From Dryococelus australis (Eukaryota > Arthropoda > Insecta > Phasmatodea > Phasmatidae): a DNA stretch of 64,000 nt. The notes beneath the pieces are model-generated. The model was not told where the DNA came from. It saw only the letters and a list, made by a program, of their open reading frames with translations, and ran no database searches. Shown one piece after another: positions 34,577 to 45,602 of this stretch. The stretch spans positions 136,034,457 through 136,098,456 of the forward strand of contig CM056994.1 in assembly GCA_029891345.1 (NCBI GenBank), in the 5' to 3' direction. A program made the position numbers and the translations under genes. The stretch's first letter is position 1; each line of letters starts with the position of its first letter.

Positions 34577-34879
34577 ATGCCTTACAAGGTGACCCGTGGC
34601 CTCAAGCGTAAGGAACACTACCAGGCTTTCCTTGCTGCCAGACAGAGGTCTGCACTACCACCTCCTACACAGGAAAGGCAGGAACAACGGGACCGCGCTG
34701 CCACACTCAGACGCCAAGCAGTCGCGGCTGCTCTGGTCATAATTGTATACTTTTCACCGTCTTTTCGAACCAGCCAGGAGTACCACTCAGTGCTGAGAGA
34801 TTTAGTATATCAAGCTGATGCTAGGCACACCTGGTCCAATCCACACTTCTGGAGCAGTGAATCGTCCGCCTGGAATTGA
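34577..34879 (+). CDS. Short basic open frame after the LTR-like leader, function unknown
   Basis: A 100-codon frame beginning MPYKVTRGLKRKEHYQAFL, rich in arginine, lysine and glutamine in its first half, with QERQEQRDRAATLRR suggesting a helix or coiled coil. Its position just after the LTR-like leader suggests the start of a retroelement Gag-like protein that is then truncated. No family match was recognised, and the second half is unlike the first. Confidence 0.3.
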   Translation: MPYKVTRGLKRKEHYQAFLAARQRSALPPPTQERQEQRDRAATLRRQAVAAALVIIVYFSPSFRTSQEYHSVLRDLVYQADARHTWSNPHFWSSESSAWN

Positions 34880-35078
34880 CGCTTCAGAGTGGGGCGAGTC
34901 AGCCGCCACTGAGTAAGAACAACACATCACCAGCACCCTCCAGGACGACGGTGTAAATCAGTAACCAACACCCCTTGCCAAATACAGCTAAGCCTAATTA
35001 AAAACCACGTTATTGGTCTAGTGTTAAAATCCTAGACGAACGTGCCAATCAGACTTAACCGGGCACACATCAATACAA

Positions 35079-35182
35079 ACACGTGAAAGGAAATATTTTA
35101 CAAAATAAATATATTTACTGAAAATAAATCTTTTAACAAAACACGTGGAAGAAAATATTTTACAAGATAAACATATTTACTG
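35079..35182 (+). repeat. Two-unit tandem repeat, 62-base period
   Basis: Units starting ACACGTGAAAGG (35079) and ACACGTGGAAGA (35141) both continue AAATATTTTACAA and end ATATTTACTG. Each carries a CACGTG motif. Confidence 0.75.
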
Positions 35183-35384
35183 CGAGAAAAATTAAATCAC
35201 GAGATAATAAAAACGTGCGTACTGCCGAACTATGATTTTTTCCCACCATCCAAACTATTAATCATGTACGTCAATATGTTGTTTACACAGTGTGTTTCTT
35301 CCACTACAAAAAATTATGGGGGGAATGGGAGGTTTTCATCACCTTGATTTTTCTATAGATAGAGCAAAACTCATACGCACACGT

Positions 35385-35712
35385 ACACACGAGAACCTCT
35401 GGCCATGGTTCAGTGGCAATGAAACCTCAAAACTGTGCCAAGTACCGTCACATTGTTCTGATCTTACGTAAAAAGTTTGTAATTTTTTTTATTTCGTGAA
35501 TAATTTTGCAATTTTCCCCATTTTACTTGGATGTACATCTTTCACACACAATTTCTTTTTTCATATTTCCAATGTTTGTGGGGAACTTTGTTTGAAGTCA
35601 GCACAAATGAACCACACAATCGTCACTGTTGCAATCTTACACTGTTAATTCAAATGCCTTAAGATACATAATTCTTCTTTCGAGGAGGAGGAAATTAACA
35701 TTTTCGTCACAC
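35385..35712 (-). repeat. Unidentified coding repeat, copy 2
   Basis: Diverged second copy of the repeat at 31885-32195, with a stop in the conserved AFELTV segment and about 60 extra bases in the middle. The two copies lie about 3.5 kb apart in the same orientation. Confidence 0.5.
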
Positions 35713-38700
35713 CGCTCCACGGTTATGGTAGCGATCACTGGTCATTGTAGGTTATGCCGTGCAGTAGAGGTGATATACTAGTGAATTTTTTCTCTGGATT
35801 AAACTTGTTGTCAGGACGTGCTCCGCAGCTGCAAGAAGAATTGGTGAACGGTCTCGGTCTTGAGCCTAGGTATATTTTGTATAGTCCATTCATGCTTTCT
35901 TCGGTGTTTTGGAATCAAATCTTTGAAAAATCACCCTAAGCGTAACACGTCAACCTGTTGTGTTCAATCACTTGTATTCCAAGATTATATCACCCTGTCA
36001 TTAATGTTAAAATACTGCATTCTTGAATAGATTTGTAATCTACTTAGTATCTTCTATAATGTGTAATATTAATTTTGTATTAAATACAAATTAACAACAG
36101 AGAGAGCAGCAATGTGTTGGCAACGGCCGATAAGAAAGAGTTCACAATTACAATATTTTTTAACATAGTTTTTATGTATACTATTTGTAAATTAAACGTT
36201 GCCAAATTATAAATTTGTATTGTTAGGTAGCACTGACGGAAACACATTTTATTGCTGCAGTAAAAAATATCAGCAGAAATTACTGTGTGTAGGCTTGCTC
36301 TAGTGACACTGTGTTTTTTTTCCGTCCGGAAGAAAAGTTTAAGCAAAGCAGATCATGTCGCGCTCTCAATCTCACTCTTTTCTCTATCTCGGGAAGTCCG
36401 ACTACCTGTGTGGCAGGAAAAGTATAAATCTTGTTATTTCTAATTTCAACACATTTTATAATAATTACAGCAATAATTATGTTGTTTGAAATTGTAATTT
36501 ACAACTGAAACGAGATTTTATTGTGCCATGGCAAAAGTTAGTTACTTGCCCTGCTAGAAACGAAGTCCACACTTGCTCAGTTGGGTTACTCACAAGACTC
36601 GGGCACCATGTTTCAGAAAAAAAACAAAAAGAAGGTACTTCCATTTTGGAATGTATCTCACATTTACTTGCTTTCTACAACGGTTTACAAAAACACACGG
36701 ACACCAACAGAACCATCTTTACTCCCCTGATGAATTCAGACATAACGTCACAGTAGATTCGGAACAAATACGTCGGCAGCCATGTTGCCTGTTCCCAGGC
36801 CTGCAGAACAATGGTTTTCGAACAATGGCGTGGCAGCACAGCACAACGTGTGGCTACCCTCTCTCCTCAAACTAAAATACAAAAATAGCACTTGGTCGGG
36901 GCTTGCGGCCTCCTATTGGCTAAAAACTACATCACTGCGAGGGCTTCAAAACAAATACTGCTGATGGAAGGGGAAAATTAAAAGAAGTTGGGAAAAAAAA
37001 AAAAAAAAAAAAAAAAACTACTGAAATATAGCCACACACTAAAACTGATAAAACCTTTACTTTTACACATGGAGTAAGATGTGTTTCATGCTCCTGATCA
37101 TCTTAGTGTGTTTCATGCCCATGTAGATATTAAGATGTTGGGTTTTTATTCTAGATCTGGAGGTGATTTTGGTAAAAGGTGTATTCTATAATATTGGGTT
37201 GTAATTGGAAAAGGGTCAGTTTCATGTATTATAAGGTTTGTAGTGTGATCTCAGGGACAGTAAGTTGTATTTGGTAACAACCTGGTGCGGTTGTCTGGAT
37301 ACTGACACCTCTTTCTTGGTTTGTTCCAGTTGGAGCTGGATGGTGGAGATGCTGGATGAAGACCTTCAGCTGATGTCCTCCTGGAGAAGAGATCACGGTC
37401 TACACCGAGCCTGACCATCTTGGTGAAGATCCAGGTCATTTCTTTGGGTTCTCTTCTGGACTCCTTCTTTTGTAGGGAAGGGGGGAGGATATGAGACGGA
37501 GGATTCAAAATTATCGACCCCACCATCCGTCTACGGCAGCAGTTGACTGCTGCGCCCGGCGCATGGGTCTGCCTGGCTGCCTTCACCTGCTATGCAACAC
37601 GTATCTGACATTGAGGAACTTTCCATTTTAAAAATTTGTTTCAAAAACTGCGAAAACCTACAAAATTATGGTGAATGCTTATACAAAAATAAAAACTGAC
37701 CATAAAACCATGTCCCACGGTGACACTGCGAAGAAGAAGTTTCCTTGCGTAGGCAAGGTAATGGCGTCCAATGCAGGAGTGTCATGCACATATGTGTTGT
37801 TCAGCTGCAGGTTCGCTTGTCACTGCCTTGTCAAGCCACCTGGGTTCACACCGTACCACCAGAAAGCACAACCAGCAGGCACCGTGTTGGAGTGCCGTGC
37901 TAGGTGACGAGGTGGTTAGTGTGACGTCATATCCGACGGAAGAAACTTGCAATGGAGATTATATGAAAATATTGTAGAATAGCTTCGAAATATCTTTGTA
38001 CGGGGATTGGATGTTCATTTCCAGCCACCCCTATAGGGATTATTGCCATTTGCTTGAATAAATACTCTGGGCGCTGGCTCATTTGGCAGAGAATGACAGC
38101 CCCTGGGTCTTCGACGAAAAGATAAGTAAACAGAAAATTGTTATGACATAAGAGTAGGAATTATGGCCTGTCAGGCCCAGCGTAGGGATATATTTTATGT
38201 CCGGTGACAGTTTTGTAGGCACCATGTGTCCAATTTTCAAACTATAAAAATGTTTTTTAGCACTTAATGTTAAATTTACAATCCTATCTTGGTTGCAGAG
38301 TTTTTAAGACAAACAATTTAAAAAGAATAATGTACCTGAAGATCAATGGAAATTTGAAATGTAGAAATTTACCCACATGGGAGCTATGGCAAAATAAGTT
38401 TTACTGTGAGGTTTAGCAGACATTTTATGTCACTTTCTGTAGTCTGTTTAAAAACATTTAATAAAGTTGTAAAACCATTTTGCGCCATGTTTGGCACTAA
38501 CAGAATAACATCTAAAGTCAAATAAATGTCTTCTGAATGACATTTTGCCATATTGGAAATATAAAGGTTTTATCCAGTTTTAAAGGTTTCTCAAATATTT
38601 TGTATACTGAAAGAAAATGTAGTCGAGTGGACTAAACCATGGAACATTTGATAGAATATGCTGATATTTCCTAGGTAAATGCAGCTAGCGAAAATTAAAA

Positions 38701-39246
38701 CTAAAGTTTCCTCGAATATCTTGTATATTCATATGTAGTCACGTGGACTGTCAAAAAGAACATTTGCTGTTATTTCTAAGGTAAAAATAAAACTAAATGA
38801 GTCATTTTCTAGAGTGAATTCTACAAAGAGTTCCCAATGAATTATTCTGCTTCACATAATACAAATGTTTTTGGATTTGTTACCAGAATTAAATAATATG
38901 TTGAGAAGGAATTTGTATTAGGACTTGTACAAGTTTTCAATGCACCTTATTTGTTTGCATGGCATCATTTTAAAAGGATTTAAAAAAGAGAAAAATATTT
39001 ATGATACAGTTATATATAATTATATCTATTTTTGTACTGAACTGTTTGAAACTGAAATGTTTGGAAGTAAATGAAAAGAAAGCAAGTCATGTGTTCTATT
39101 TTGCTAGTGGATAAGTTTGCAAGCATTTGCCCTCCTTTAAAGTGCTGTTTTCACTCATAGGTTTTTCAGGTTGAATTCAGGGCAGGTATATGCCCCTTTG
39201 CCACATCCTTGGGAGAAGGACATCACAAGTGTGCATCAGTCTGTGT
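35713..39246. other. Spacer with an A-run at 36993-37017
   Basis: No gene recognised. The 25-base A-run at 36993-37017 could be the tail of a retroposed sequence on the plus strand, but no SINE or processed gene is identifiable upstream. AT-rich from 38100 to 39100. Confidence 0.45.
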
Positions 39247-39312
39247 CTACAACAACACACACGCAGATATAAACACGACCTATGATGTCATGCAGCCACC
39301 GCAGATGGGGAC

Positions 39313-40257
39313 GTGGCGCAGCACATTGCCGCTCATGCCGCCCGCCCCCGCTGCAGAGACCACCATGTGCACATGAAGAGTTGCCAGAGCCACGTCGAGA
39401 ACAACCTACAGCCAGCACTCCAGCTTGTTTCCAGACACTCTCTACATTCTGTGGTTAGGGAGCTGAAGATTCAAGGGCATTTTTGGCAGTGTGCACCAAC
39501 TGTCTACAATGCTATGGCATCGGGGTGGAAGCGTGGTCTAACATCAAACATCATAGGTGGACAGCTGATAGGAGACGGACGGAACTGGTGGCGCTCTGCC
39601 ACGGAGTACAACATGACCTGGTCACAGTTTGCCATGAAATTCACCACCTGCTACGTGAGCAAGTATACGATGCTAAAACAACAACTTTTGCTGTCCACCG
39701 AGGAGCAGAGCCCACAAGAAAACCTGGAGGATTTCGCTGGCCGCAAGATCAGCCCAGCCAACCGCGACTACCAACACCTGTCTCCTGAAGATGTGCTGGA
39801 GTCAATAGTGGCAATAGTGCTCCCAGAACACAGGCCTGCTCTGCACCTCAAGGTGCATAGTGGATATCAGTGCTTTACCAGGGTCACCATGAATATTGCG
39901 CGCAACTCAGAACCCTGGCGCTCCTACTTTTTGAACACTCACAATCGGAAGAAAGTGAATAACAGTGACAAAACCAGTGACAGTGCCTCAAAACACATAA
40001 GGAAGCCGCAAAAAGTGCTTCAAGGCCCGGGCGTCCAACCTGGCCACTCGGCTGATCTCGCGCAGGGAGAGCGGTCTGCATCCACGCTGGCTAACAGTAG
40101 AATAAGTATCGCATCCACTCAGCCACCGAGTGCTGACAATGCAGAGGTCCAGCGCCAGGTGCCACGGTGTCGCATATGCCATTATGGACAGTATCACTGG
40201 TACAGAGTGTGTCCTAACAGAGTAACTACGGCTACGGGAAATGCACCAATGAGGTAG
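39313..40257 (+). pseudogene. Gypsy B Gag, frameshifted
   Basis: The capsid starts in one frame (near 39471, DSRAFLAVCTN, like DPGMFLAVCEE of element A) and continues in another (GGQLIGDGRNWW near 39558, like QLRGTSATWW), so a frameshift lies between. It goes on through TWSQFAMKFTTCYVSKY and the LSPEDVLESIVAIVLPEH helix. A single zinc-knuckle-like CRICHYGQYHWYRVC motif near 40168 (C-x2-C-x5-H-x3-C, not the canonical CCHC) closes the protein. Gag packages RNA in cytoplasmic particles. Confidence 0.78.
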
Positions 40258-40379
40258 GACCACAACAGGGGCCTTCCTACTCCGCCAGCATGTCAACAAC
40301 TGCACCTCCTGAAAAGGTAAACTACCAATCAGCAACCTAATTGGATCAAGTGAGTACTACCATTGATTAACTATTAAGG

Positions 40380-40648
40380 GTATCTGTATATGTTGCAAGT
40401 TAATTGACAACGCGGCATCTCATAACTTTTTTCACAAGGAACTTGTAAGGTATATGGACATCCCGGCTACTAACTTAACCGTAGAGCTCACCACACTAAA
40501 TGGCAGAAGTAATATCATTAGTGTTACTCAACTTAACGTAAAAATTAGGGACATTGAAATGTGCGTTCCTGCGTTACTAATTAGCAAGATTAGCAAAGAA
40601 ATTATTTTCGCAATACCTTGGCTAATTGATCAGGAAGTAATCGTGTAA
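40380..40648 (+). pseudogene. Gypsy B protease region with D-N-A-A motif
   Basis: The frame reads LIDNAASHNFFHKEL near 40401, then a NGRSNIISVTQLNVKI strand pair and IIFAIPWLIDQEVIV near 40605. The retropepsin motif D-[TS]-G-A is replaced by D-N-A-A; element A has D-I-A-A. A stop at 40646 ends the frame before RT. Confidence 0.72.
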
Positions 40649-40829
40649 ATTCCTAGAGATAGAATCCACTTTGGCAAGCAAGTCAGACGCACTGTTTACA
40701 ATCCATGCAGACATGCAGAGGTTAACCTACAACACGTAACTCTAAATGACTTTGATCACGGTGTTCCGGCCAAATACCAAGCTGCTTTTGAGAGTATTCA
40801 AAACGAGAGAAAAGACTATTGCACTGCCT

Positions 40830-41795
40830 GACCTGCTTAAATGAACAACCGTCGCCCAGCACGAGATCAAAACAATACACAATGATCTGCTCTGGACGTC
40901 TCCAACAGATTACGACATACATCACCTGAACATCATAAATCGCCAAATTGCAGAAATTATACATGACAGAGTAATTGAGACATTAAAAAGCAGGTACAAT
41001 TTGGCTATCACCTTAGCACCGAAAAAGAATAGAGAGTGGCCGATTTGCATTGATTTCAGGCAGATAAATCAAATCACAGAGCGCCCCACCCCCATTTATT
41101 AGTGTAAACACTGCACTTAACATCCTTGGTAAGATGAAATTTCTGTCATCTTTTGACTTGAAAGTGGATTCTTGCAAATGTCAGTGAAACCTGAAGACAG
41201 ACACAAAACAGCTTTCACGGCACCAGACGGCCGTCGATATCAGTTCTGCGCCATGCCCTTTGGGCTTAAATGCTTCCCATCTACTTCTCAGAGCATGATG
41301 GTAAAAGTCCTTGATGGCATTATTGGGAAATTCACCATGGCTTATTTAAATTATGTGATTGTGTAATCTAAAACCTGGGAAGACCACCTACAACACCTGG
41401 CAATTATGTTCGAATGACTAGAGATCAATAGCCTAACCTGTGTGTATCACAAGTGCAGCATAGGGAAGACAAGTATTAAGTACATTGGCCACCTTGATGA
41501 TGGGGAAGGAAACCGCCCCACACCAGAACAATTGAATATCATTCCAGAGTAACCAGTTTCTACCATACAAAAATACTTGCAAAAATTCTTCGACTTAATA
41601 AACTGGCTAAGACAGTACGCGCACGATTTCATAGTGATTACAGCACCATTCACTAAAATACTCTCGCCTATCAAGAAATACAAACGGGATGTAAACATGC
41701 AGAACATGTTCGAGGAAGTCAAGTACTGTTACTCAAGTGCGACACACTTGCACATATTGACACTACACGCCACGCAACCTATATCTGCAGACTGA
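40830..41795 (+). pseudogene. Gypsy B reverse transcriptase, catalytic box lost
   Basis: Blocks: LAPKKNREWPICIDFRQIN near 41010, a KFLSSFDLK segment near 41137, DGRRYQFCAMPFGLKCFP near 41228 and the catalytic region reading AYLNYVIV near 41342 instead of Y-L-D-D, so both aspartates are changed. The thumb FFDLINWLRQY lies near 41585. Several stops and frame changes. Confidence 0.85.
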
Positions 41796-42378
41796 CGGCA
41801 GTCATGAAGGTATCAGTACTGTGTTGTTTCAGTATAGTGACAATCAGAAACGTTTGTTATTAACTATTCCAGTGCCAAACTTGGCAACACTGAAAAACAT
41901 TACAACATTAACTAACGGGAATGCTTGGCAATCATCTGACCCGCAAAAATGGTATCGTATTCATCTGGAATACAGGCATTTTATGCTAAGAACTGATAAC
42001 CATTGCTTTTTGTGGTTGTACAAAATGTGCGATGTCCATAGTCACTCGTTGGTCGATGTTGCTACAAAACTCTGATTTTATTGTTGAACAAGTGCCCGGT
42101 AAAGACAACCAGTTAGCAGACGCCTTGTCATGTTCCCCGAATGAACAGGAAACAGCTATGGACAAAGAGGAGTGGGAGACCAGCCTACCTCCAGAAAACA
42201 ATGTCACTACTCCTCCAGTAGTGCTACAACAAATCACAGTGACACAATCACAACAAAACCCGCCAGCAGAAACATGCGCAGATGATCTCTACGTGTTTGT
42301 GTTGAACCAACAACGAATTTCTTTGGAGGTGAAGGAGATAAAGGCTCCGTGCGAACTGGAAGTGATAGAAGGGTGACG
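41760..42378 (+). pseudogene. Gypsy B RNase H and linker
   Basis: RNase H is fragmentary: an LRTDNHCFLWLYKM block near 41988 carries one conserved aspartate, and EQVPGKDNQLADALSCSP near 42083 is the C-terminal signature. The linker with EWETSLPP near 42172 parallels element A. A stop lies at 42376. Confidence 0.75.
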
Positions 42379-42569
42379 GGTGATTGACAACAGTTTTGAG
42401 ATGCATAACAACAGCCAGTCAGGAGGTTGGTGGTGCATCTACGTGCCGCCAGGCGTGTGAGCTACTGTCATTCACGTTACCCATAGCAACGGCCTGTCTG
42501 AACACCCAGGAGCAGCACAAACAGTAAGGAACACTACATCATCATATTTGTGACCCGACCTCGCAAAGC

Positions 42570-43652
42570 AGGTGAGAGAGTACGTGGGCAAGTGTCATGC
42601 ATGCAATGTTTACCAACGACGTAGGTCAGTTGGGAGCGCCCAACAACAGTACAGGATGCCCCAATGTCCATTTGAAGCCACTGCTCTAGATCTTATCGGA
42701 CCATATCCACGATCATTGGACGGCAAACACTTTCCACTAGTGGTGACCAATTTGTTTCAACGATGGTGCAAACTATATGCCCTGCCGAGTGTACGCATAC
42801 AACACATTGCTGTCACACTGAAAAAGGAGCTTTTCTCCCGCTGGGGCAACCTGAAAAGACTCCTACGTGACAATGCCACCCAGTTCTCTGGGCCACGTTG
42901 GAGAGGTTTACGCACAGAATCGCATGTCGAACACCATGCTATGACATCTATCATGCTGGTGAAAACCCGACCAAACGTCAGAACCAAGAAATAAAGGCAC
43001 AACTGCACCTAAGAGTCAGTGAAGACCACACAAAATGGGCAAAGCACATTCCGGAAATCACTTTTGTTTACGCAACCACACTAATGATGCCACGGGAAAA
43101 TCTCCTGCCATGTTACTGTATGGCGCCAGTCTATTACATCCAGGGGAGTTTGCCTGCTATATACCGGACTCGTACCCAGATGCTGTAGATTCTGAGTTTA
43201 AGGAAAGGGAAAGGAGGCACAGCCATCAAGAAACGGGCGAAAACAAAAAATGGCTACGAGAAACTAAACAACCACCTAAGCCCCTTTTACAAAGTGACTA
43301 TGTTTATGTATGTGCGCAACACCTGTAACAGCCAAACAGCACTTCTGTGTGGAACATACCCCCAAATGGACCACGGCACACAGGATACTGGAACAAATTA
43401 GCCCAACATCGTACCTGGTACAGATCAAGCAGAGGAAGAGTTGTAAGGTCCATAGAGATGACATCTGCACTGCTTCCAATTCCGACGATGTTGGTGACAT
43501 ATGTCCACCTGACAACCAAGAGGACATAAGTGCAACACAAAACATTGATCCTGCCACAATGAACGAGATCGTGCCAGTAAACGCCAATGTAACGTCGACC
43601 TGGATGTCCGACAGTTCGAGACCGATCAATCACTCAGTGCGGTCACAGTGAC
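42570..43652 (+). pseudogene. Gypsy B integrase, frameshifted
   Basis: Zinc-binding cysteines CHACNVYQRR near 42596, then ATALDLIGPYPRS (first aspartate) near 42681 and LLRDNATQFSG (second aspartate) near 42858. The segment with the glutamate and the C-terminal domain continues in other frames, and 43310-43651 is a C-terminal tail with SPTSYLVQ. Needed for insertion; dead here. Confidence 0.82.
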
Positions 43653-44424
43653 AATACAATGTCTGACCAAAACCAAAGAAGTGCTGCCGAGGTGATAATT
43701 ACAAACATTCTGCCATCTAATTCAAACCAAGAGAGCTTCCATGGTAGAAATTTGACGCCATCGCGAGGGCAGTCATCCCTAGATTTCCGTGGCTTCCCAG
43801 TTCCAGCTGCCACACTGCCTACTGCCACACCCGACACCGTTACAACACAGTAGTCAGCGGCAGAGGACATTAGTGACGTGTGGGGGGAAGAGTCACTCCT
43901 CCACTTCTGCGGCTTTCCAGCCACTATGTATCCTACTGCTATGCTTGACACAGTTGTAGGTCAATGGTCAGTGGCAGAGCACATTGATGACATGTGAGGG
44001 GAGGTGCCAGCCCTCACGCCCAGCAACGATGAGCTACAACAGACACCAAAGGGAGACGGGAGCAGCTCTTCCGCCGCCTCCACCTGTTCGTCGGCGTACC
44101 ACCGCCCGGCCCATTCACAATGCCGCAAGTGATAGCACTGCTTTAGGCACCAAGCTCGGACCAGCCAGAGCTCAGGGGTGTCAACTCTCGCTGCACGGCA
44201 AGTGCCCTCCTGCAGGCCCTACAATGGGGGCACCTGCAGCAGTTCTGGATGTCCCACATCCTCAACGCCATCGGTGACTGTTCAAGACTTTCTACAATGA
44301 GGTAAGGATCAGGCCATTCCTTACTTAGAGGCTGAGACAGCGTCTCTTGTGCTGCCCCACCTCCTGCTGCACTTCAGCGTAGCCAGCGCTACGAGAGAGG
44401 TTGCCGCATCGCACCATTAGTCTC

Positions 44425-44443
44425 TGGGAGGGAGGGGGGCATT
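44425..44443 (+). other. Polypurine tract of Gypsy B
   Basis: GGGAGGGAGGGGGG followed by CATT directly precedes the LTR start, the position required for plus-strand priming. Confidence 0.6.
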
Positions 44444-44781
44444 TGAGGTCACCTTTACTGCTCGGGATGCAGACCACTACTGCTCTGCTTGAGCACCAGG
44501 CATGCTCATCTGTGCACCTCGTGTATGGGTCACAGCTGCCATTCATGCAGGAACAGGTCTTTGAACTGGATTGTGACCCGCCAGACCCTTGTTACCAAGA
44601 GTAAACTCAGCCCAATGGGTGTATAGTGCAATTATAATCTGTGCCCCTGAAAGCAGAGTCTAAAATCCACAAGGGAAAGTGTTGTCTCCTTTTTCCTTCC
44701 CTTAAGTGAGGCATAAATAGCCTACGAATGCGAAGCTACGTGGGTTTCATTTTAATACTGAACACAAGCTATTGACACTCA
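44444..44781 (+). repeat. 3' LTR of Gypsy B
   Basis: Starts TGAGGTCACC and ends GACACTCA. It aligns with the solo copies at 29397 and 13316 (reverse). Shared landmarks are GCTCGGGATG, GTTACCAAGAGTAAACTC, GAAAGCAGAGTCT and CAAGCTATTGACACT. Confidence 0.78.
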
Positions 44782-45594
44782 TAAATATTTGCTTAATTTT
44801 ACAATGCTAATGTCATGATTTGTTTACTTTAAAAGGGCAGTTTTATTGTTTGGAAAATTTAGTAAATTAACATGTAAAAGGTACTGGCTGTTCCGGTGTT
44901 CGCCATGCCACTTGCCCAAAGTTTAAATTCCTTGCTTTGTATTAAATTATTTTCATAATTTAATAATGTGTTCTAAAGTGACAGTGTAGATGTTAAATGC
45001 TATGTTACTTCTTTTAATCACCTACACGTGCCTTGCCGTCACATTCCGGCTTTTTTTGGTAATTTTCTTTTCCGACTGCAATTACATGAAAAGATGCTGG
45101 AACATTAATTAACAGATACTGCTTGTCGGAAACATTAAATAAATTATTCCAGTGTTTCCTATGTATTTTTCAGTGTCTATTCATGTATCTATTGTCATAT
45201 GTACTTGAGAATTTCACTCTTGATTTTGGCGGTAGATCTCCGGAGAGGTTGCCGGATGTCTCAGTCCAGTGGGCCTAGAGGATACATGCATGTCGCGTCG
45301 CGGGAGCCTTCAACAACTTTGTGCCATCATGTTAGCTGCAATAGTAGGTTTTGTTATACTGGAACATTTTTAATAGTTTTTTCTCCTCCCATGAGCGTAT
45401 CCTCATCTCCGTCAGACTCGCAGTCCCAGAGACTTCTTTACTGTAATGTTACCATGTACTTAACCATACTTTTGCCGCTTCAGCCTATGGCAGGCCTAAA
45501 TGCCATGCCTGCTTCAGTTGAGGATCTATGTATGTTATGTACTGAGTATAACTTCACTTTTACCAATATAGCCTATATATTCCTGAGGATTCGA
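44782..45594. other. Spacer with an unassigned plus-strand open frame
   Basis: A frame is open at 45199-45645 and encodes a cysteine- and serine-rich segment (for example SVSSSPSDSQSQRLLYC). It runs over the hAT insertion site. Joined across the hAT element it would stop soon after. I recognise no domain and no splice sites; likely fortuitous or a repeat remnant. Confidence 0.3.
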
Positions 45595-45602
45595 GTCTTA
45601 TT

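Larger units (their letters stand above)
39247..44781 (+). mobile_element. Ty3/Gypsy element B with 3' LTR; 5' LTR missing
   Basis: Coding remnants in the order gag, protease, RT, RNase H, integrase, followed by a purine tract and a 3' LTR. The 5' LTR is absent, so the element is 5'-truncated. Stops and frameshifts are present in every domain. Sister family to element A by Gag, protease and linker motifs. Antisense to the Ig gene. Confidence 0.88.

Noticed and set aside
36993..37017. A-run considered as the tail of a processed gene copy or SINE
   Set aside because: No upstream exon junctions, tRNA-like promoter boxes or target duplication were found.
39236..39418. Minus-strand glycine/cysteine-rich frame
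   Set aside because: Shadow of the Gypsy B Gag leader on the opposite strand.
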